Part shown: positions 18,067 to 29,056 of the stretch, piece after piece
How positions within the stretch are numbered: position 1 is the stretch's first letter
Layout of the letters: every line of letters begins with the position of its first letter
Source of the DNA: Sheuella sp.
GTDB lineage: Bacteria > Pseudomonadota > Gammaproteobacteria > Burkholderiales > Burkholderiaceae_B
Assembly (NCBI GenBank): GCA_030650995.1
Contig: JAUSCY010000048.1
Span: forward strand, 1-44,468
Direction: 5' to 3'
Length of the DNA: 44,468 bases
Translations under genes and position numbers: made by a program
Notes under the pieces: generated by a model
What the model was told of the DNA's origin: nothing
Seen by the model: only the letters and a program-made list of their open reading frames with translations
Databases searched by the model: none

Positions 18067-19569
18067 ATGATGCGAGATCTGTATCAATCTTATCTGTATC
18101 AGCCCGCTGATCGTGCGCGTCGCGCACTGGTCGCCCTCATGTTGGGGGTCGTCCTGGTCGCAGGGGGCGTACAAACACAGCAAGTACACGCACAAAGCGT
18201 AGCCTTGCCCGACTTCACTACCATCGTAGAGAAAGCAGAACCTGCCGTGGTCAATATTCGTACCACTGCAAAAATCAGTGCGCGCGCTCAGGCGCAAGGT
18301 GGTCAGGATCCGTATGAAATGTTCAGACATTTTTTTGGTCCTGACTTTCAGCCCCCAGGTCCTGGTGGCAAGGGCGCACCCCAGCCCGGCCCACGTGGCA
18401 AGCGTGCTGAGCCTGAGGAGCGTACCGTTCCTCGTGGCGTAGGTTCCGGATTCTTCATTTCTGAAGACGGCTATGTACTGACTAACCATCACGTTGTGGC
18501 CGATGCGACAGAAATTTTCCTGACCTTGACCGATGGCCGTGAATTTAAAGCCAAGCTGATTGGCAGCGACGAGCGCACCGATGTGGCGCTGCTCAAAGTT
18601 GATGCCAAAGGCATGTCGATCTTGCCGATTGGAGACGCGAAACAGTTGAAAAAAGGCCAGTGGGTCTTGGCAATCGGTTCTCCGTTTGGTCTGGACTCGA
18701 CCGTAACCTCGGGTATTGTTAGTGCGCTGGGTCGTGATACGGGTGATTATCTGCCCTTCATCCAGACCGATGTGGCGGTCAACCCAGGTAACTCGGGTGG
18801 TCCGTTGCTGAATATGAAAGGCGAGGTAGTCGGTATTAATGCCCAGATCGTGTCACGCAGTGGTGGCTCGATGGGGATCTCGCTGGCGATCCCGATTAAC
18901 GAAGCGATGTCTGTTGTTGAACAGCTGCGTGCTTCAGGCAAGGTTGTCCGTGGTCGTATCGGTGTGCAGATCGGCGAAGTGAGTAAGGATGTGTCCCAGG
19001 CAATCGGGTTGCCAAAAGCCGAGGGTGCATTGGTCAGTGGTGTTGAGCAAGACGCCCCTGCAGACAAGGCCGGTATTTTGCCAGGCGACGTCATCATCAG
19101 CTTTAACGGTAAGCCAATCAACAAGTTTTCTGATTTGCCCCGTCTGGTGGGTGAGGTCAAGCCAGGTACTTCAGCACCTATAGAGGTCTGGCGCAAAGGT
19201 AAGCCAGTCAAGCTTAAAGTAACCGTCGGTGAAATGAAGGTGGATGCCAAGGTTGTCGCCAAAGCCGAAACCGCTAAACCCGCCGAGGCCGCTACAACGG
19301 TTCTGGGGATGGGCGTAGTGCCTGTAGAGGCTGAGGTGCAGACTAAACTGCGTATCAAGGGCGGAGTTCAGGTGACTTCTGTCGAGGCGCCCGCCAGCAG
19401 CGCTGGTATTGCTGAGGGTGACATTATCTTGACGGCTAATGATACGGATATCACAGGTCCTGAACAATTTACCAAGATTGTGGCCGGTCTGGATAAAACC
19501 CGTCCAGTAGGATTGATGGTTCGCCGTGGCGATCAAACCCAGTGGGTCGCAGTCAAGCCCACAAAATAA
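18067..19569 (+). CDS. DegP/MucD-family periplasmic serine protease
   Basis: Do-type (HtrA) protease and chaperone, 500 residues. A hydrophobic export signal lies at about 18-35 ([14 protein letters not shown]) with a likely cut after the A-Q near residue 43. The catalytic triad is H142 (TNHHVV), D172 (RTDVALL) and S243 (GNSGGPL). Two PDZ domains follow (about 290-380 and 410-490). A Gly/Pro-rich loop at about 92-120 corresponds to the LA loop. The second ATG (18070) is better placed for the CGGAG ribosome site. Its position behind rseB points to the MucD branch, a negative partner of the sigma-E pathway. Confidence 0.94.
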   Translation: MMRDLYQSYLYQPADRARRALVALMLGVVLVAGGVQTQQVHAQSVALPDFTTIVEKAEPAVVNIRTTAKISARAQAQGGQDPYEMFRHFFGPDFQPPGPGGKGAPQPGPRGKRAEPEERTVPRGVGSGFFISEDGYVLTNHHVVADATEIFLTLTDGREFKAKLIGSDERTDVALLKVDAKGMSILPIGDAKQLKKGQWVLAIGSPFGLDSTVTSGIVSALGRDTGDYLPFIQTDVAVNPGNSGGPLLNMKGEVVGINAQIVSRSGGSMGISLAIPINEAMSVVEQLRASGKVVRGRIGVQIGEVSKDVSQAIGLPKAEGALVSGVEQDAPADKAGILPGDVIISFNGKPINKFSDLPRLVGEVKPGTSAPIEVWRKGKPVKLKVTVGEMKVDAKVVAKAETAKPAEAATTVLGMGVVPVEAEVQTKLRIKGGVQVTSVEAPASSAGIAEGDIILTANDTDITGPEQFTKIVAGLDKTRPVGLMVRRGDQTQWVAVKPTK

Positions 19570-19598
19570 GACAAGACCGGCTAGAATAGCGGTTTGCC

Positions 19599-19627
19599 GC
19601 AAAAGGGGCGCAAGGCGCCCCTTTTGC
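19599..19627 (+). terminator. 13-bp perfect hairpin between mucD and lepA
   Basis: A 13-bp perfect stem with a 3-nt loop (GCAAAAGGGGCGC, AAG, then its complement) lies 29 bases after the protease stop and 24 bases before the lepA ATG. The T4 in the right arm and later T-runs are terminator-like. A possible -10 box TAGAAT lies at 19581-19586 just upstream, so the hairpin could instead begin a lepA leader. I cannot decide between the two by eye. Confidence 0.65.
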
Positions 19628-19651
19628 TTGTTGGCTCACTTTTTAGGCTTT

Positions 19652-21442
19652 ATGCAGCACATTCGCAATTTCTCCATCATTGCCCATATCGATCATGGCA
19701 AATCTACACTCGCAGACCGGCTGATTCAGCGTTGCGGGGGTCTCGCTGCACGTGAGATGTCCGCTCAGGTTCTGGATTCGATGGATATCGAACGAGAGCG
19801 TGGAATCACGATCAAGGCCCAGACTGCCGCGCTGCACTATAAAGCCGCAGATGGGAATATTTACAACCTGAATCTGATCGATACGCCCGGGCACGTCGAC
19901 TTCTCCTACGAAGTCAGCCGCTCCCTGTCCGCCTGCGAAGGCGCGTTACTGGTTGTCGATGCTTCTCAGGGGGTCGAGGCACAGACAGTTGCTAACTGTT
20001 ACACCGCGATCGAGCTGGGTGTTGAGGTCGTACCTATCCTTAATAAAATGGATTTGCCGCAGGCTGATCCAGAGAGTGCACGTGCTGAAGTCGAAGACGT
20101 CATTGGTATCGATGCCTCTGATGCGATTCTGGCAAGTGCCAAAACGGGCATGGGTATCGACGAAATTCTTGAGGCAGTCGTTGCCCGCATTCCGGCGCCC
20201 AAGGGTGACCCTGCTGCGCCCCTACAGGCACTGATTGTTGATTCATGGTTTGATAATTACGTCGGCGTCGTGATGCTGGTGCGCATCATTAATGGCGTAC
20301 TCAAGCCCAAGGACAAAATTACATTCATGGCAACAGGTGCTGTGCATCTGTGTGAGCAAACCGGTGTGTTCACACCGAAATCCGTTCCGCGTCCGCATTT
20401 ATCGGCAGGCGAGGTTGGTTTTGTCACTGCCGGTATCAAAGAACTGAAAGATGCCAAGGTTGGCGATACGATCACACTCACCGCCAAGCCCGCGAGCAAG
20501 TCACTGCCTGGTTTTAAAGAGGTCAAGCCTCAGGTGTTCGCCGGGCTCTATCCGGTTGAGAGCAGTGAGTACGACCAGCTGAGGGATTCGCTTGAAAAGC
20601 TCAAGCTCAATGACTCTGCACTGATGTTTGAGCCTGAAGTGTCACAAGCGCTGGGGTTTGGTTTCCGCTGTGGATTTCTCGGTTTGCTGCATATGGAAAT
20701 CGTACAGGAGCGGCTCGAACGCGAATTTGATATGGACATCATCACCACAGCTCCTTCTGTGGTGTATGAGGTGGTGTTGCGCAATAACGAAATTATTCAT
20801 ATTGAAAGCCCTTCGCGTATGCCCGAGGTTGGTAAGTTTATCGAAGTGCGCGAACCGATTGTGAATGTGACGTTATTCATGCCCCAGGAGTACGTTGGAC
20901 CTGTCATGACACTGTGCACGACCAAGCGAGGCGTGCAGCTTGATATGACCTACCATGGCCGGCAGGTTCATCTGCATTACGAAATTCCCCTCGCAGAAAT
21001 CGTACTGGATTTTTTTGATAAGCTGAAATCTGTCTCGCGCGGTTATGCCTCAATGGACTACGAGTTCAAGGAGTATCGTGCCGCGGATGTCGTAAAGGTT
21101 GATCTGCTGATTAACACCGATAAGGTCGATGCGTTGTCGACCATTTGTCACCGCTCAAATGCCCGCTATCGTGCGCGTGACGTAGTGTCCAAAATGCGTG
21201 AACTGATTCCCCGTCAGATGTATGACGTAGTGATTCAGGCAGCAATCGGTGCAGAGATCATTGCGCGTGAAAACGTCAAGGCCTTGCGTAAAAACGTGCT
21301 GGCAAAGTGCTACGGTGGCGATATCAGCCGTAAGAAAAAGCTGCTCGAAAAGCAGAAAGCCGGTAAAAAACGCATGAAGCAGGTTGGTAGTGTTGAAATC
21401 CCTCAAGAAGCCTTTCTGGCAATCTTGCAGGTCGATAGCTAA
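19652..21442 (+). CDS. lepA: Translation factor LepA (EF-4)
   Basis: Ribosome-associated GTPase of 596 residues (E. coli 599), membrane- or cytosol-located, active in initiation or back-translocation. The start [19 protein letters not shown] at 19652 contains the P-loop; the DTPGHVDF and NKMD nucleotide motifs follow. The LepA-specific C-terminal domain is recognisable by the [16 protein letters not shown] segment. A longer frame begins inside the protease gene and is not used. lepB follows, as in most bacteria. Confidence 0.97.
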   Translation: MQHIRNFSIIAHIDHGKSTLADRLIQRCGGLAAREMSAQVLDSMDIERERGITIKAQTAALHYKAADGNIYNLNLIDTPGHVDFSYEVSRSLSACEGALLVVDASQGVEAQTVANCYTAIELGVEVVPILNKMDLPQADPESARAEVEDVIGIDASDAILASAKTGMGIDEILEAVVARIPAPKGDPAAPLQALIVDSWFDNYVGVVMLVRIINGVLKPKDKITFMATGAVHLCEQTGVFTPKSVPRPHLSAGEVGFVTAGIKELKDAKVGDTITLTAKPASKSLPGFKEVKPQVFAGLYPVESSEYDQLRDSLEKLKLNDSALMFEPEVSQALGFGFRCGFLGLLHMEIVQERLEREFDMDIITTAPSVVYEVVLRNNEIIHIESPSRMPEVGKFIEVREPIVNVTLFMPQEYVGPVMTLCTTKRGVQLDMTYHGRQVHLHYEIPLAEIVLDFFDKLKSVSRGYASMDYEFKEYRAADVVKVDLLINTDKVDALSTICHRSNARYRARDVVSKMRELIPRQMYDVVIQAAIGAEIIARENVKALRKNVLAKCYGGDISRKKKLLEKQKAGKKRMKQVGSVEIPQEAFLAILQVDS

Positions 21443-21472
21443 TTCGAATTTAATCGCCAACGGGTTGAGCTG

Positions 21473-22360
21473 ATGAGCTGGAATTTTGCATTAATTTTAT
21501 TTGTGTTGCTGATCGTGACGGGTATCGTCTGGACGCTTGATCGTTTTTCTTTGCGTGCCAAGCGACGCCAGCGAGTCGAGGATGCGCTGGCTCTGGCGCG
21601 TCCGAGCTGGTCTGCTTTGCCTGCGCTCGAGGTTCGGGCGCGCGAAGAACAGATCCGTGCTGATCTCGGACGTATGCCCTGGTGGGTCGAGTATGGCGTG
21701 AGCTTTTTCCCGGTCATCTTGTTTGTATTTGTTTTGCGATCTTTTATTGTTGAACCGTTTCGCATACCCTCTGGTTCGATGTTGCCGACTTTACAGTCTG
21801 GCGATTTGATTCTGGTGAATAAATTTACCTACGGTTTGCGCCTGCCAGTGATCGATACCAAGGTTGTGCCGATCGGTTCGCCTAAGCGCGGTGATGTGAT
21901 GGTGTTCCGTTACCCTGTTGATCCGTCGGTTGATTACATTAAGCGCGTAGTAGGTTTACCGGGTGACGAGGTCGCTTATCTCGATAAAAAGCTCTTTATC
22001 AATGGTAAAGAAGTGCCACGCAAGCGCGATGGCGAGTATTTTGAGCCGGACCGTGTGGCGTATACCGCACAGTTTACAGAGCAATTAGGCGATGTCTCCC
22101 ATGAAATATTGCTAGATGAGCGAGGATCGCAGAATTTAGCACCAATATCGAACTTTCCATATCGTGAAAAGTGCGAGTACCTCCGTAATGGCATCCGATG
22201 CCACGTTCCAGAGGGTGTTTACTTTATGATGGGTGACAACCGCGACAATAGCCTGGATAGTCGTTACTGGGGATTTGTACCAGAAGCGAACATCGTAGGA
22301 CGTGCCTTTTTCATCTGGATGAATTTTGGTAGCCTGGGTCGCATTGGTCCATTCCATTGA
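21473..22360 (+). CDS. lepB: Signal peptidase I
   Basis: Membrane serine protease that removes export signals, 295 residues. Two N-terminal membrane segments lie at about 5-22 and 74-90. The Ser-Lys dyad is S102 ([10 protein letters not shown]) and K157 ([13 protein letters not shown]). The late box [14 protein letters not shown] lies near residue 255. It lies between lepA and rnc, the standard order. Confidence 0.97.
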   Translation: MSWNFALILFVLLIVTGIVWTLDRFSLRAKRRQRVEDALALARPSWSALPALEVRAREEQIRADLGRMPWWVEYGVSFFPVILFVFVLRSFIVEPFRIPSGSMLPTLQSGDLILVNKFTYGLRLPVIDTKVVPIGSPKRGDVMVFRYPVDPSVDYIKRVVGLPGDEVAYLDKKLFINGKEVPRKRDGEYFEPDRVAYTAQFTEQLGDVSHEILLDERGSQNLAPISNFPYREKCEYLRNGIRCHVPEGVYFMMGDNRDNSLDSRYWGFVPEANIVGRAFFIWMNFGSLGRIGPFH

Positions 22361-22373
22361 TAGTGCTCAATTA

Positions 22374-23132
22374 ATGTCACTTGCCGTACTAGAGACCGCT
22401 CTCGGTTATAAGTTTTCCAAGCCTGCCCTGCTGGAGCAGGCTCTGACCCATCGCAGCCATGGCGCACGCCACAACGAGCGTCTTGAGTTCCTGGGGGACT
22501 CGGTGCTCAACGTTGCCGTTGCGGCTTTGCTGTTCAATCATTACGGCACCCTCGACGAGGGTGATCTGTCGCGTGTGCGCGCCAATCTGGTTAAACAATC
22601 TTCGCTTGCAGACATTGCTCAAAAACTCGATCTCTCGCGCTTTTTGCGTTTGGGCGAGGGCGAGCTCAAAAGCGGTGGATTTCGTCGCCCTTCGATTCTT
22701 GCCGATACCTTTGAGGCGATTCTTGCCGCGGTCTACCTGGATGGTGGTTTTATCGAGGCCCAGGCCCTGATTGAGCGTTTGTACATCCCGATCCTTGAAA
22801 GCGTTGATCCTCTGACGCTGGGCAAGGATGCAAAAACTTTATTGCAAGAGTTCCTCCAGAGTCGCAAGCTCGCGCTGCCAATCTATAACGTGGTTGCAAC
22901 GCACGGCGCGGCACATAGCCAGCAGTTTGAGGTGGAGTGCTGCATTCCGACACTGGATATAAAAGTTACCGCACCCGGTTCCAGCCGTCGTGCGGCAGAG
23001 CAGTCGGCAGCTAAGCTGGCGCTCGAAGGTGCTGAGGCGGCCAGCCCAGCACCTCTTAAAAAGCGTTCGACCCGGGCGCGTAAAACGGCACAACTTACGC
23101 TGCCGGTTGCGGTTGCCCAGGAGCTTAAATGA
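22374..23132 (+). CDS. rnc: Ribonuclease III
   Basis: Double-strand-specific endoribonuclease for rRNA processing and mRNA control, 252 residues from ATG at 22374. The signature [12 protein letters not shown] carries E35, E38 and D42, equivalent to E. coli E38, E41 and D45. A double-stranded RNA-binding domain lies at about 155-225, followed by a basic Ala/Lys/Arg-rich tail longer than in E. coli (226 residues). The stop overlaps the era start as ATGA. Confidence 0.97.
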   Translation: MSLAVLETALGYKFSKPALLEQALTHRSHGARHNERLEFLGDSVLNVAVAALLFNHYGTLDEGDLSRVRANLVKQSSLADIAQKLDLSRFLRLGEGELKSGGFRRPSILADTFEAILAAVYLDGGFIEAQALIERLYIPILESVDPLTLGKDAKTLLQEFLQSRKLALPIYNVVATHGAAHSQQFEVECCIPTLDIKVTAPGSSRRAAEQSAAKLALEGAEAASPAPLKKRSTRARKTAQLTLPVAVAQELK

Positions 23133-24019
23133 CAGAAACAGCACATCGCTGTGGTTATATCGCAGTAGTTGGTCGTCCCAATGTGGGAAAGTCTACATTG
23201 ACCAACGCATTGATTGGTTCAAAAATCACTATCGTTTCACGTAAAGCCCAAACCACACGTCACCGTATTCAAGGCGTTCTCACGCGTGAGCATGAGCAGT
23301 TTGTGTTTGTGGATACGCCGGGCTTTCAAACAAGACACGGTGGCGCGATGAACGTCATGATGAATCGTGTCGTGACGCAGACTCTAGCAGATGTGGATGT
23401 TGTGCTTTTTGTTGTCGAAGCTGGTAAGTGGTCGCCCGGCGACGCCAAGCTGCTGAGCTTATTGCACAATCCTGAAAAAACTATTCTGGTGATCAGCAAG
23501 ATCGATCAGATCAAAAATCGCGATGAACTGTATCCATTTGTCACCAAGATCACTGCGTTATACAACTTCAGCGCAATTGTGCCGGTGAGTGCCAACAAAA
23601 AGCATCAGCTGGACCAGTTGCTTGATGAGGTAGCTAAGAGATTGCCGGAAAATGAAGCATATTTCGAAGCCGACACACTCACTGATCGGCCGATGCGTTT
23701 TATCGCAGCCGAGCTGATCCGCGAGAAGATATTTCGTCTGGTTGGTGATGAGCTACCCTATGGTTGTACCGTTGTGATTGAGCAGTGGGACGAGACCGAT
23801 AAGGGCGTGAGCATTGCAGCCTGTGTCATTGTCGAGCGCGAAAGCCATCGTCCAATGCTGCTGGGCGTGGGGGGGACGCATATGAAACGTATTGCTTCCG
23901 AGGCGCGTCAGGATATGGCCAAGCTGTTGGACAAACCCGTTCACCTTGAGGTCTATATCAAGGTGCGCAAGGGCTGGGCGGATAAAGCCGCGAGCCTGCG
24001 CGATCTGGGTTATGAGTAA
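23129..24019 (+). CDS. era: GTPase Era
   Basis: Essential GTPase that binds 16S rRNA near its 3' end during 30S assembly, 296 residues. G1 is GRPNVGKST (15-23), G3 is DTPGF, and NKxD appears as SKID. The C-terminal KH domain contains [18 protein letters not shown]. Overlaps rnc by four bases and recO by eight. Confidence 0.97.
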   Translation: MTETAHRCGYIAVVGRPNVGKSTLTNALIGSKITIVSRKAQTTRHRIQGVLTREHEQFVFVDTPGFQTRHGGAMNVMMNRVVTQTLADVDVVLFVVEAGKWSPGDAKLLSLLHNPEKTILVISKIDQIKNRDELYPFVTKITALYNFSAIVPVSANKKHQLDQLLDEVAKRLPENEAYFEADTLTDRPMRFIAAELIREKIFRLVGDELPYGCTVVIEQWDETDKGVSIAACVIVERESHRPMLLGVGGTHMKRIASEARQDMAKLLDKPVHLEVYIKVRKGWADKAASLRDLGYE

Positions 24020-24617
24020 ACGGGTATTACGCATACTCGATACGCCAGGCTACGTATTACATACAACTGCCTGGCGTGAAACCTCACTGATTGCCCAGAT
24101 TTTTTCCAGAGATCATGGCTGGGTCACAATGGTGGCCAAGGGCGCCAAGCGCCCGCACTCCTTATTAAGACCGGCGTTATCCGTATTTCAGCCGTTGCTG
24201 CTCTCCTGGACAGGGGCCGGTGAAGTCAAAACGTTAATCCGCGCAGAATGTGCTGGTGTGCATGCACTGCCTGGCTCGGCCATGATGTCCTGCTGGTATA
24301 TGAATGAGTTACTGTTTCGTTTATTGCCGCACGAAGACTCACATCCTGCTTTATTTGATGCGTATGTGATTGCTATGCAGCGTCTGGCTGCTGGCGAATC
24401 TGCAGCCGGTGCTTTACGCAGATTTGAATGGATTTTGCTGCAGGAGACGGGTTACGGGCTGGATACCGAAGAGCCTGACTTTGATGATGTGCAGCGCGAA
24501 CCGGAGTTGCGTGTGAAACTGCGTGGAAGGCTTTCTGAGCATCTGGCCGGAAAGCCCCTGGCAACCAGACAAGTGTTGATGTCTTTGCAGAGATATCAGG
24601 CACCTAAATCGTCATAA
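24012..24617 (+). CDS. recO: DNA repair protein RecO, short form
   Basis: Recombination mediator that helps load RecA at single-strand gaps. The start at 24012 ([17 protein letters not shown]) overlaps era. The N-terminal OB-fold (about 8-85) and the helical part with LRRFEWILLQETGYGLD are typical. The protein is only 201 residues against 242 in E. coli. After the TGYGLD segment the chain goes almost at once to the final LRGRLSEHLAGKPLATRQVL region, so a middle stretch of about 40 residues that many RecO proteins have is absent. Reading frame and junctions are clean. Confidence 0.88.
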   Translation: MSKRVLRILDTPGYVLHTTAWRETSLIAQIFSRDHGWVTMVAKGAKRPHSLLRPALSVFQPLLLSWTGAGEVKTLIRAECAGVHALPGSAMMSCWYMNELLFRLLPHEDSHPALFDAYVIAMQRLAAGESAAGALRRFEWILLQETGYGLDTEEPDFDDVQREPELRVKLRGRLSEHLAGKPLATRQVLMSLQRYQAPKSS

Positions 24618-24787
24618 AAAAATATACAAACTTTGACGCGCTGATTGACTCAAAATATTCGAATCAGAGTACCTCCTTTTATTTTAAAAATATGCCAAGA
24701 TGAAGCCGTGGCTATTCGTTTAAAAGATGGCTGTTTGTTTTAAAAAGGTCTGATCAAGTTTGGATCTTTAACGCTAAGGTGAATCAG

Positions 24788-26287
24788 ATGAACCATTCGC
24801 GCACAGTTAAATACGCTACAGAAACGAGTAAAAATCAAAAACAATTACTTTCTCGAATTGCCGTGGGGGTCATGATTGTTCGGGGGTTGGAACCAGAGTT
24901 TCCTGCTGCCGTGGATGAACAGCTGATACAAATTAAAGAAGCGCCTATCGAAAGCGGTGCAGAGATAAAGGATTTGAGGGATTTGCCCTGGTGTTCGCTC
25001 GATAATGATGATTCCAGGGATTTGGATCAACTCACTGTCACACGCAAAACGCATGGCGATGATTACTGTCTGTTAGTCGCAATCGCGGATGTGGATGCGC
25101 TGGTTAAAAAAGACACGCCGATCGATGAGCATGCCCTGATTAATACCCGATCGGTTTATACCTCGGCCAGAATATTTCCGATGTTGCCATTGAAACTATC
25201 GACCGATCTCACCTCGTTAAACCCAGACGAGGACAGGTTGGCGATGGTGTGCGAGATGCATTTTTCATCTGCCGGTCATTTGAAGTCCTCGGCTATTTAT
25301 CGTGCGCTCGTTCGTAATCACGTTCAGCTTGCGTACGATGCGACGTCCGATTGGCTCGAAGGTCAGGCTCAATTGCCTACCGCAGCCTTACGTGTGAAAG
25401 ATATTGAGTCGCAATTAAAGGTTCAGGATGCACTGGCGCAGAAATTAAAAGTATTGCGTCATGAACGTGGCTCCCTGGAATTTGATATTTTTCAGCCCAG
25501 AGCAAACTTCGTCGGTGATGAGATCGTTGAGATTACACAGCAGCCCCATAATCGAGCCAGACAGTTAATCGAAGAGTTCATGATTGCCACTAATGGATGC
25601 ACGTCGCGATTCCTGGCTGCTGCCGGGATTTACTCATTGCGCCGCGTGGTGCGCTCGCCTGAGCGCTGGCTGCGAATTGTCAAGGTTGCACATGAAAATG
25701 GTTATCAGCTACCCCAGGAGCCAGATGCGCTTGCGTTAGAGGCTTTTCTTGCGCTGAAGCATAAAGAAGATCCTGTGCGCTTTCCAGACTTATCCCTGCT
25801 GATCGTCAAGCTGATGGGTTCGGGAGAATATATTGTTGAGAAACCCTCTAATCATCCTGTCGGACATTTTGGCCTGGCGGTTAGTGACTATATGCATTCG
25901 ACTGCACCTAACCGCCGTTACCCTGATCTCATTACGATGCGCTTGATTAAATCAATCCTTGCGCACGAGCCACCACCTTACTCAGTCAAAGAACTGCAGG
26001 ATTTGGCGGCGCACTGCACCATGCAAGAAGACGCGTCTAAAAAAGTCGAGCGTCAGCTGCGTAAATCAGAGGCGGCGCTTTGGTTACGTCCGTGGATCGG
26101 TCAGTATTTCAATGGGATCGTGACAGGTGCGAATGAAAAAGGTACGTGGATCAGGATTTTTGAGCCGCCAGTCGAGGGGCGTTTACTGGAAAGCCCGATT
26201 GATCACACTGTTGGCCAGTTAATTCGGGTCAAACTGATTTCCACGCACGTTGAGCGCGGATTTATTGACTTTGCTTCGAACGAATAA
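24788..26287 (+). CDS. RNB-domain exoribonuclease, short form
   Basis: RNase II/R superfamily 3'-5' exoribonuclease of 499 residues from ATG at 24788, with AAGGTGA as ribosome site; a GTG at 24779 is the alternative. The RNB active-site motif is D72-N-D-D-S-R-D78-L-D80-Q, so the fourth acidic residue of E. coli RNase II (D210) is Gln, a variant I recall from some other RNB subgroups. The closing RNB motif HSTAPNRRYPDL is present. Only about 60 residues precede RNB, so the usual pair of cold-shock domains is missing or very reduced; an S1-like beta region follows from about 435. Target RNA is unknown. It sits where pdxJ often follows recO. Confidence 0.85.
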   Translation: MNHSRTVKYATETSKNQKQLLSRIAVGVMIVRGLEPEFPAAVDEQLIQIKEAPIESGAEIKDLRDLPWCSLDNDDSRDLDQLTVTRKTHGDDYCLLVAIADVDALVKKDTPIDEHALINTRSVYTSARIFPMLPLKLSTDLTSLNPDEDRLAMVCEMHFSSAGHLKSSAIYRALVRNHVQLAYDATSDWLEGQAQLPTAALRVKDIESQLKVQDALAQKLKVLRHERGSLEFDIFQPRANFVGDEIVEITQQPHNRARQLIEEFMIATNGCTSRFLAAAGIYSLRRVVRSPERWLRIVKVAHENGYQLPQEPDALALEAFLALKHKEDPVRFPDLSLLIVKLMGSGEYIVEKPSNHPVGHFGLAVSDYMHSTAPNRRYPDLITMRLIKSILAHEPPPYSVKELQDLAAHCTMQEDASKKVERQLRKSEAALWLRPWIGQYFNGIVTGANEKGTWIRIFEPPVEGRLLESPIDHTVGQLIRVKLISTHVERGFIDFASNE

Positions 26288-26335
26288 GGGATAATAAGCT
26301 TAAGTGCTGATCTAAGCGCAGGGAGCAACCCTTAT
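26284..26335 (+). other. Inverted repeat over cation-ATPase start
   Basis: ATAAGGG (26284-26290) is complementary to CCCTTAT (26329-26335), with an inner GCTTA/TAAGC stem. The left arm holds the stop codon of the RNase gene and the right arm reaches the ATG of the ATPase gene; the GGGAG ribosome site lies between stems. Folding could limit translation or couple the two genes. Prediction only. Confidence 0.45.
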
Positions 26336-28988
26336 GGACACCCAGGTCCGTCATTGGCACACGCTTTCCATCGATGAAGTTGCCAAAGAATTAAATACTG
26401 ATCAGGCGACAGGTCTAGATTCTTCAGGCGTCTTGAGACGCAGGGAGGAGTTCGGATCGAATGTTTTGCGCGAAACGCATCGACGATCACCTTGGAAAAT
26501 GTTGCTGGATCAGTTCAAGGAGTTCATGATTCTCCTGTTGATTGGCGCTGCAATCATTTCAGGTTTTGTTGGAGAGATAGGCGATACGCTTTTCATCATT
26601 GCAATTTTGGTTTTGAATGCAGTGATTGGCTTTGTCCAGGAGTTCAGAGCTGAGCGTGCGTTGGCTGCTTTGAAACGAATGTCTGAATCGAGTGCACGTG
26701 TGCTGCGAGATGGAAAAATAGAGACTATCGAAGCATCGGAGTTGGTGCCCGGTGATGTCGTACTGCTAGAAGCTGGAAACGTCGTCCCTGCAGATCTCCG
26801 TTTGATCGAGGTCGTGCAGCTGAGAGTTGATGAATCTGCATTAACAGGTGAATCGGTCGCTGTAGAGAAACAGATCAATCAGCAAACGCAGGCTGATGTG
26901 CCGCTAGGTGAGAAGATTTGTCTCGCATATCGTGGCACCTTAGTGACCAATGGACGCGCACGGGGATTGGTTGTTGCGACGGGAATGCAAAGTGAGCTGG
27001 GCAAAATTGCATCCATGCTGAGCGAGAATGATGACATCAAAACACCACTTCAAAAACGATTAGCAAATTTTGGCAAATGGATTTCAATCGCTGGTGTAAC
27101 AATTTGTGCGCTAGTTTTTGGTATTGGACTCTTGCGTGGCGAGCCGTTGGTGCTGATGTTTTTGACTGCAGTCAGCTTAGCTGTCGCTGCCATTCCTGAA
27201 ACTTTACCTGCGGTCGTGACTATTTCGCTTGCACTGGGTGCACACAAAATGGTCAAGCAACACGCATTGATTCAAAGTCTCCCCGCGGTTGAAACACTGG
27301 GCTCTGTCACTTTTATTTGTTCTGATAAGACAGGCACACTCACGCAAAATAAAATGCACGTGACGATGCTTTACGCAGATGGTGAGCAACGCACAGAAAT
27401 TGGCACGATTAATTTGTCATCTGGTGACAGTCCCTGGGTAATGTTGTTCAAGGCGTTGGCAATCAGTAATGACGCCCATCTGGATCATCAAGGAATCATA
27501 CAGGGCGAGCCGACGGAGGCGGCTTTTTTACAAATCGCCCAGCAGGCTGGCCTCAACAAGGCTGCTCTTGAGGCAGACACGCCCAGACTGAAAGAACTGC
27601 CTTTCGACTCTGAAAGAAAGCGTATGTCGACGTTTCATCGCTCAGGTGAAAATGTTATCGCATACACCAAGGGATCGCCCGAAGCCTTAATTCCGCAATG
27701 TTCAGCAGTACTTAACGCTAACGGCTTGCAAGCGATTGATCGGGATGCACTGTTGCGCCAGGCTGAAAATATGGCAGCAAATGGATTGCGTGTGTTGGCA
27801 TTTGCTTATCGCAATTGGGATAGTTTGCCTGAGAGTGAGTTACCAGAGGAGTTGGAAAATACACTGGTTTTTCTCGGATTTGTCGGATTGATCGACCCGC
27901 CACGCCACGAGGTGAAGGAAGCAGTTGCGCTGTGCAAGTCGGCGGGTATCACGCCCGCGATGATCACCGGCGACCACGCTGCGACGGCTCGCGCGATTGC
28001 GTATCAATTAGGCATATTGGTCAATAGTGATGATCGGGTCATGACGGGTGCTGAACTTGCGCAATTAGACCAGCACGCGTTCGAGGCGCTGGTCACTTCG
28101 CTGCGTGTCTATGCCAGAGTGGATCCCTCACAGAAAATCAGAATTGTCCGTGCTTTACAAAGCAGAAGCGAAATCGTCGCGATGACTGGCGATGGGGTCA
28201 ATGACGCCCCGGCGCTAAAGGCCGCTGATATTGGCATCGCCATGGGTAAAAGCGGTACAGATGTTGCGCGCGAAGCGTCCCGTATGGTTTTGCTCGATGA
28301 TAATTTTTCTACGATTGTGCACGCGATACGCTACGGTCGCCGTTTGTATGACAACACCCGTAAATTTGTTCGTTACGCTTTAGCGACTAATTCTGCTGAG
28401 GTGTTAACTATTTTTATGGCTCCATTTTTAGGGCTGCCCATCCCTTTATTACCCACGCAAATATTATGGATTAACCTCATTACTGATGGTCTGCCTGCGT
28501 TAGCCCTCACCGCAGAGCCTGCGGAGCGGGGGGGTATGCGGCGTCCACCGCGACCGGTAGGTGAGAGTTTGTTGGCCAATGGAATGTGGCAGCACATTAT
28601 CTGGGTGGGTTTACTGATGGCCGCCCTGACTTTGTCCGCTCAAGCCTGGGCACAGCATACTGGTTCAGAGCATTGGCAGACCATGGCTTTCGCAGTCATT
28701 ACACTTTCGCAGTTAGGCCATGTCATGGCTATCCGCTCGGAAAAAGAGTCGCTATTTAGCATGGGAATCTTTTCGAATAAACCGTTGTTGCTTGCTGTCG
28801 TAGTCACTTTCGTTTTGCAATTAGCTACTATTTATGTGCCGGTATGCAACGTGATTTTCAAAACTGATCCATTAACCATGCACGAGCTTGCCATTTGTCT
28901 GGCACTCTCCAGTGTGGTGTTTTTTGCAGTGGAGATAGAGAAGTGGCTGATCCGTCGCGGCTGGCTATACCGCCCGAGAAAGCATTAA
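26334..28988 (+). CDS. P-type Ca2+-transporting ATPase (P2 type)
   Basis: Inner-membrane cation pump of 884 residues, P2A/P2B-like, with ten expected membrane segments. The phosphorylated Asp is D331 in [12 protein letters not shown], the KGSPE nucleotide site and [10 protein letters not shown] are present. Of the SERCA Ca2+ ligands, E289 (PETLP in M4), N686 and E689 (M5), and N714, T717 and D718 (M6) are kept. The M8 Glu of site I aligns with a Gln, as in plasma-membrane Ca2+ pumps, which suggests one Ca2+ per cycle. A Mn2+ or other divalent substrate cannot be excluded. It starts 46 bases after the RNase gene. Confidence 0.88.
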   Translation: MDTQVRHWHTLSIDEVAKELNTDQATGLDSSGVLRRREEFGSNVLRETHRRSPWKMLLDQFKEFMILLLIGAAIISGFVGEIGDTLFIIAILVLNAVIGFVQEFRAERALAALKRMSESSARVLRDGKIETIEASELVPGDVVLLEAGNVVPADLRLIEVVQLRVDESALTGESVAVEKQINQQTQADVPLGEKICLAYRGTLVTNGRARGLVVATGMQSELGKIASMLSENDDIKTPLQKRLANFGKWISIAGVTICALVFGIGLLRGEPLVLMFLTAVSLAVAAIPETLPAVVTISLALGAHKMVKQHALIQSLPAVETLGSVTFICSDKTGTLTQNKMHVTMLYADGEQRTEIGTINLSSGDSPWVMLFKALAISNDAHLDHQGIIQGEPTEAAFLQIAQQAGLNKAALEADTPRLKELPFDSERKRMSTFHRSGENVIAYTKGSPEALIPQCSAVLNANGLQAIDRDALLRQAENMAANGLRVLAFAYRNWDSLPESELPEELENTLVFLGFVGLIDPPRHEVKEAVALCKSAGITPAMITGDHAATARAIAYQLGILVNSDDRVMTGAELAQLDQHAFEALVTSLRVYARVDPSQKIRIVRALQSRSEIVAMTGDGVNDAPALKAADIGIAMGKSGTDVAREASRMVLLDDNFSTIVHAIRYGRRLYDNTRKFVRYALATNSAEVLTIFMAPFLGLPIPLLPTQILWINLITDGLPALALTAEPAERGGMRRPPRPVGESLLANGMWQHIIWVGLLMAALTLSAQAWAQHTGSEHWQTMAFAVITLSQLGHVMAIRSEKESLFSMGIFSNKPLLLAVVVTFVLQLATIYVPVCNVIFKTDPLTMHELAICLALSSVVFFAVEIEKWLIRRGWLYRPRKH

Positions 28989-29056
28989 TTGATTCGTTTC
29001 TGTTAAGAAAAAATCCTCAATGAATCTGCGGGCGACTTAATTAATAACCGTCGTGA

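Noticed and set aside
17839-18492. 217-codon - strand frame over rseB and the protease gene
   Set aside because: Antisense to two well-supported genes and without any recognisable motif.
24618-24778. AT-rich gap after recO with short inverted repeats (for example CTGATT/AATCAG and TTTAAAA/TTTTAAA)
   Set aside because: Stems are short with long loops or pure A/T, so neither a terminator nor a small RNA can be supported.
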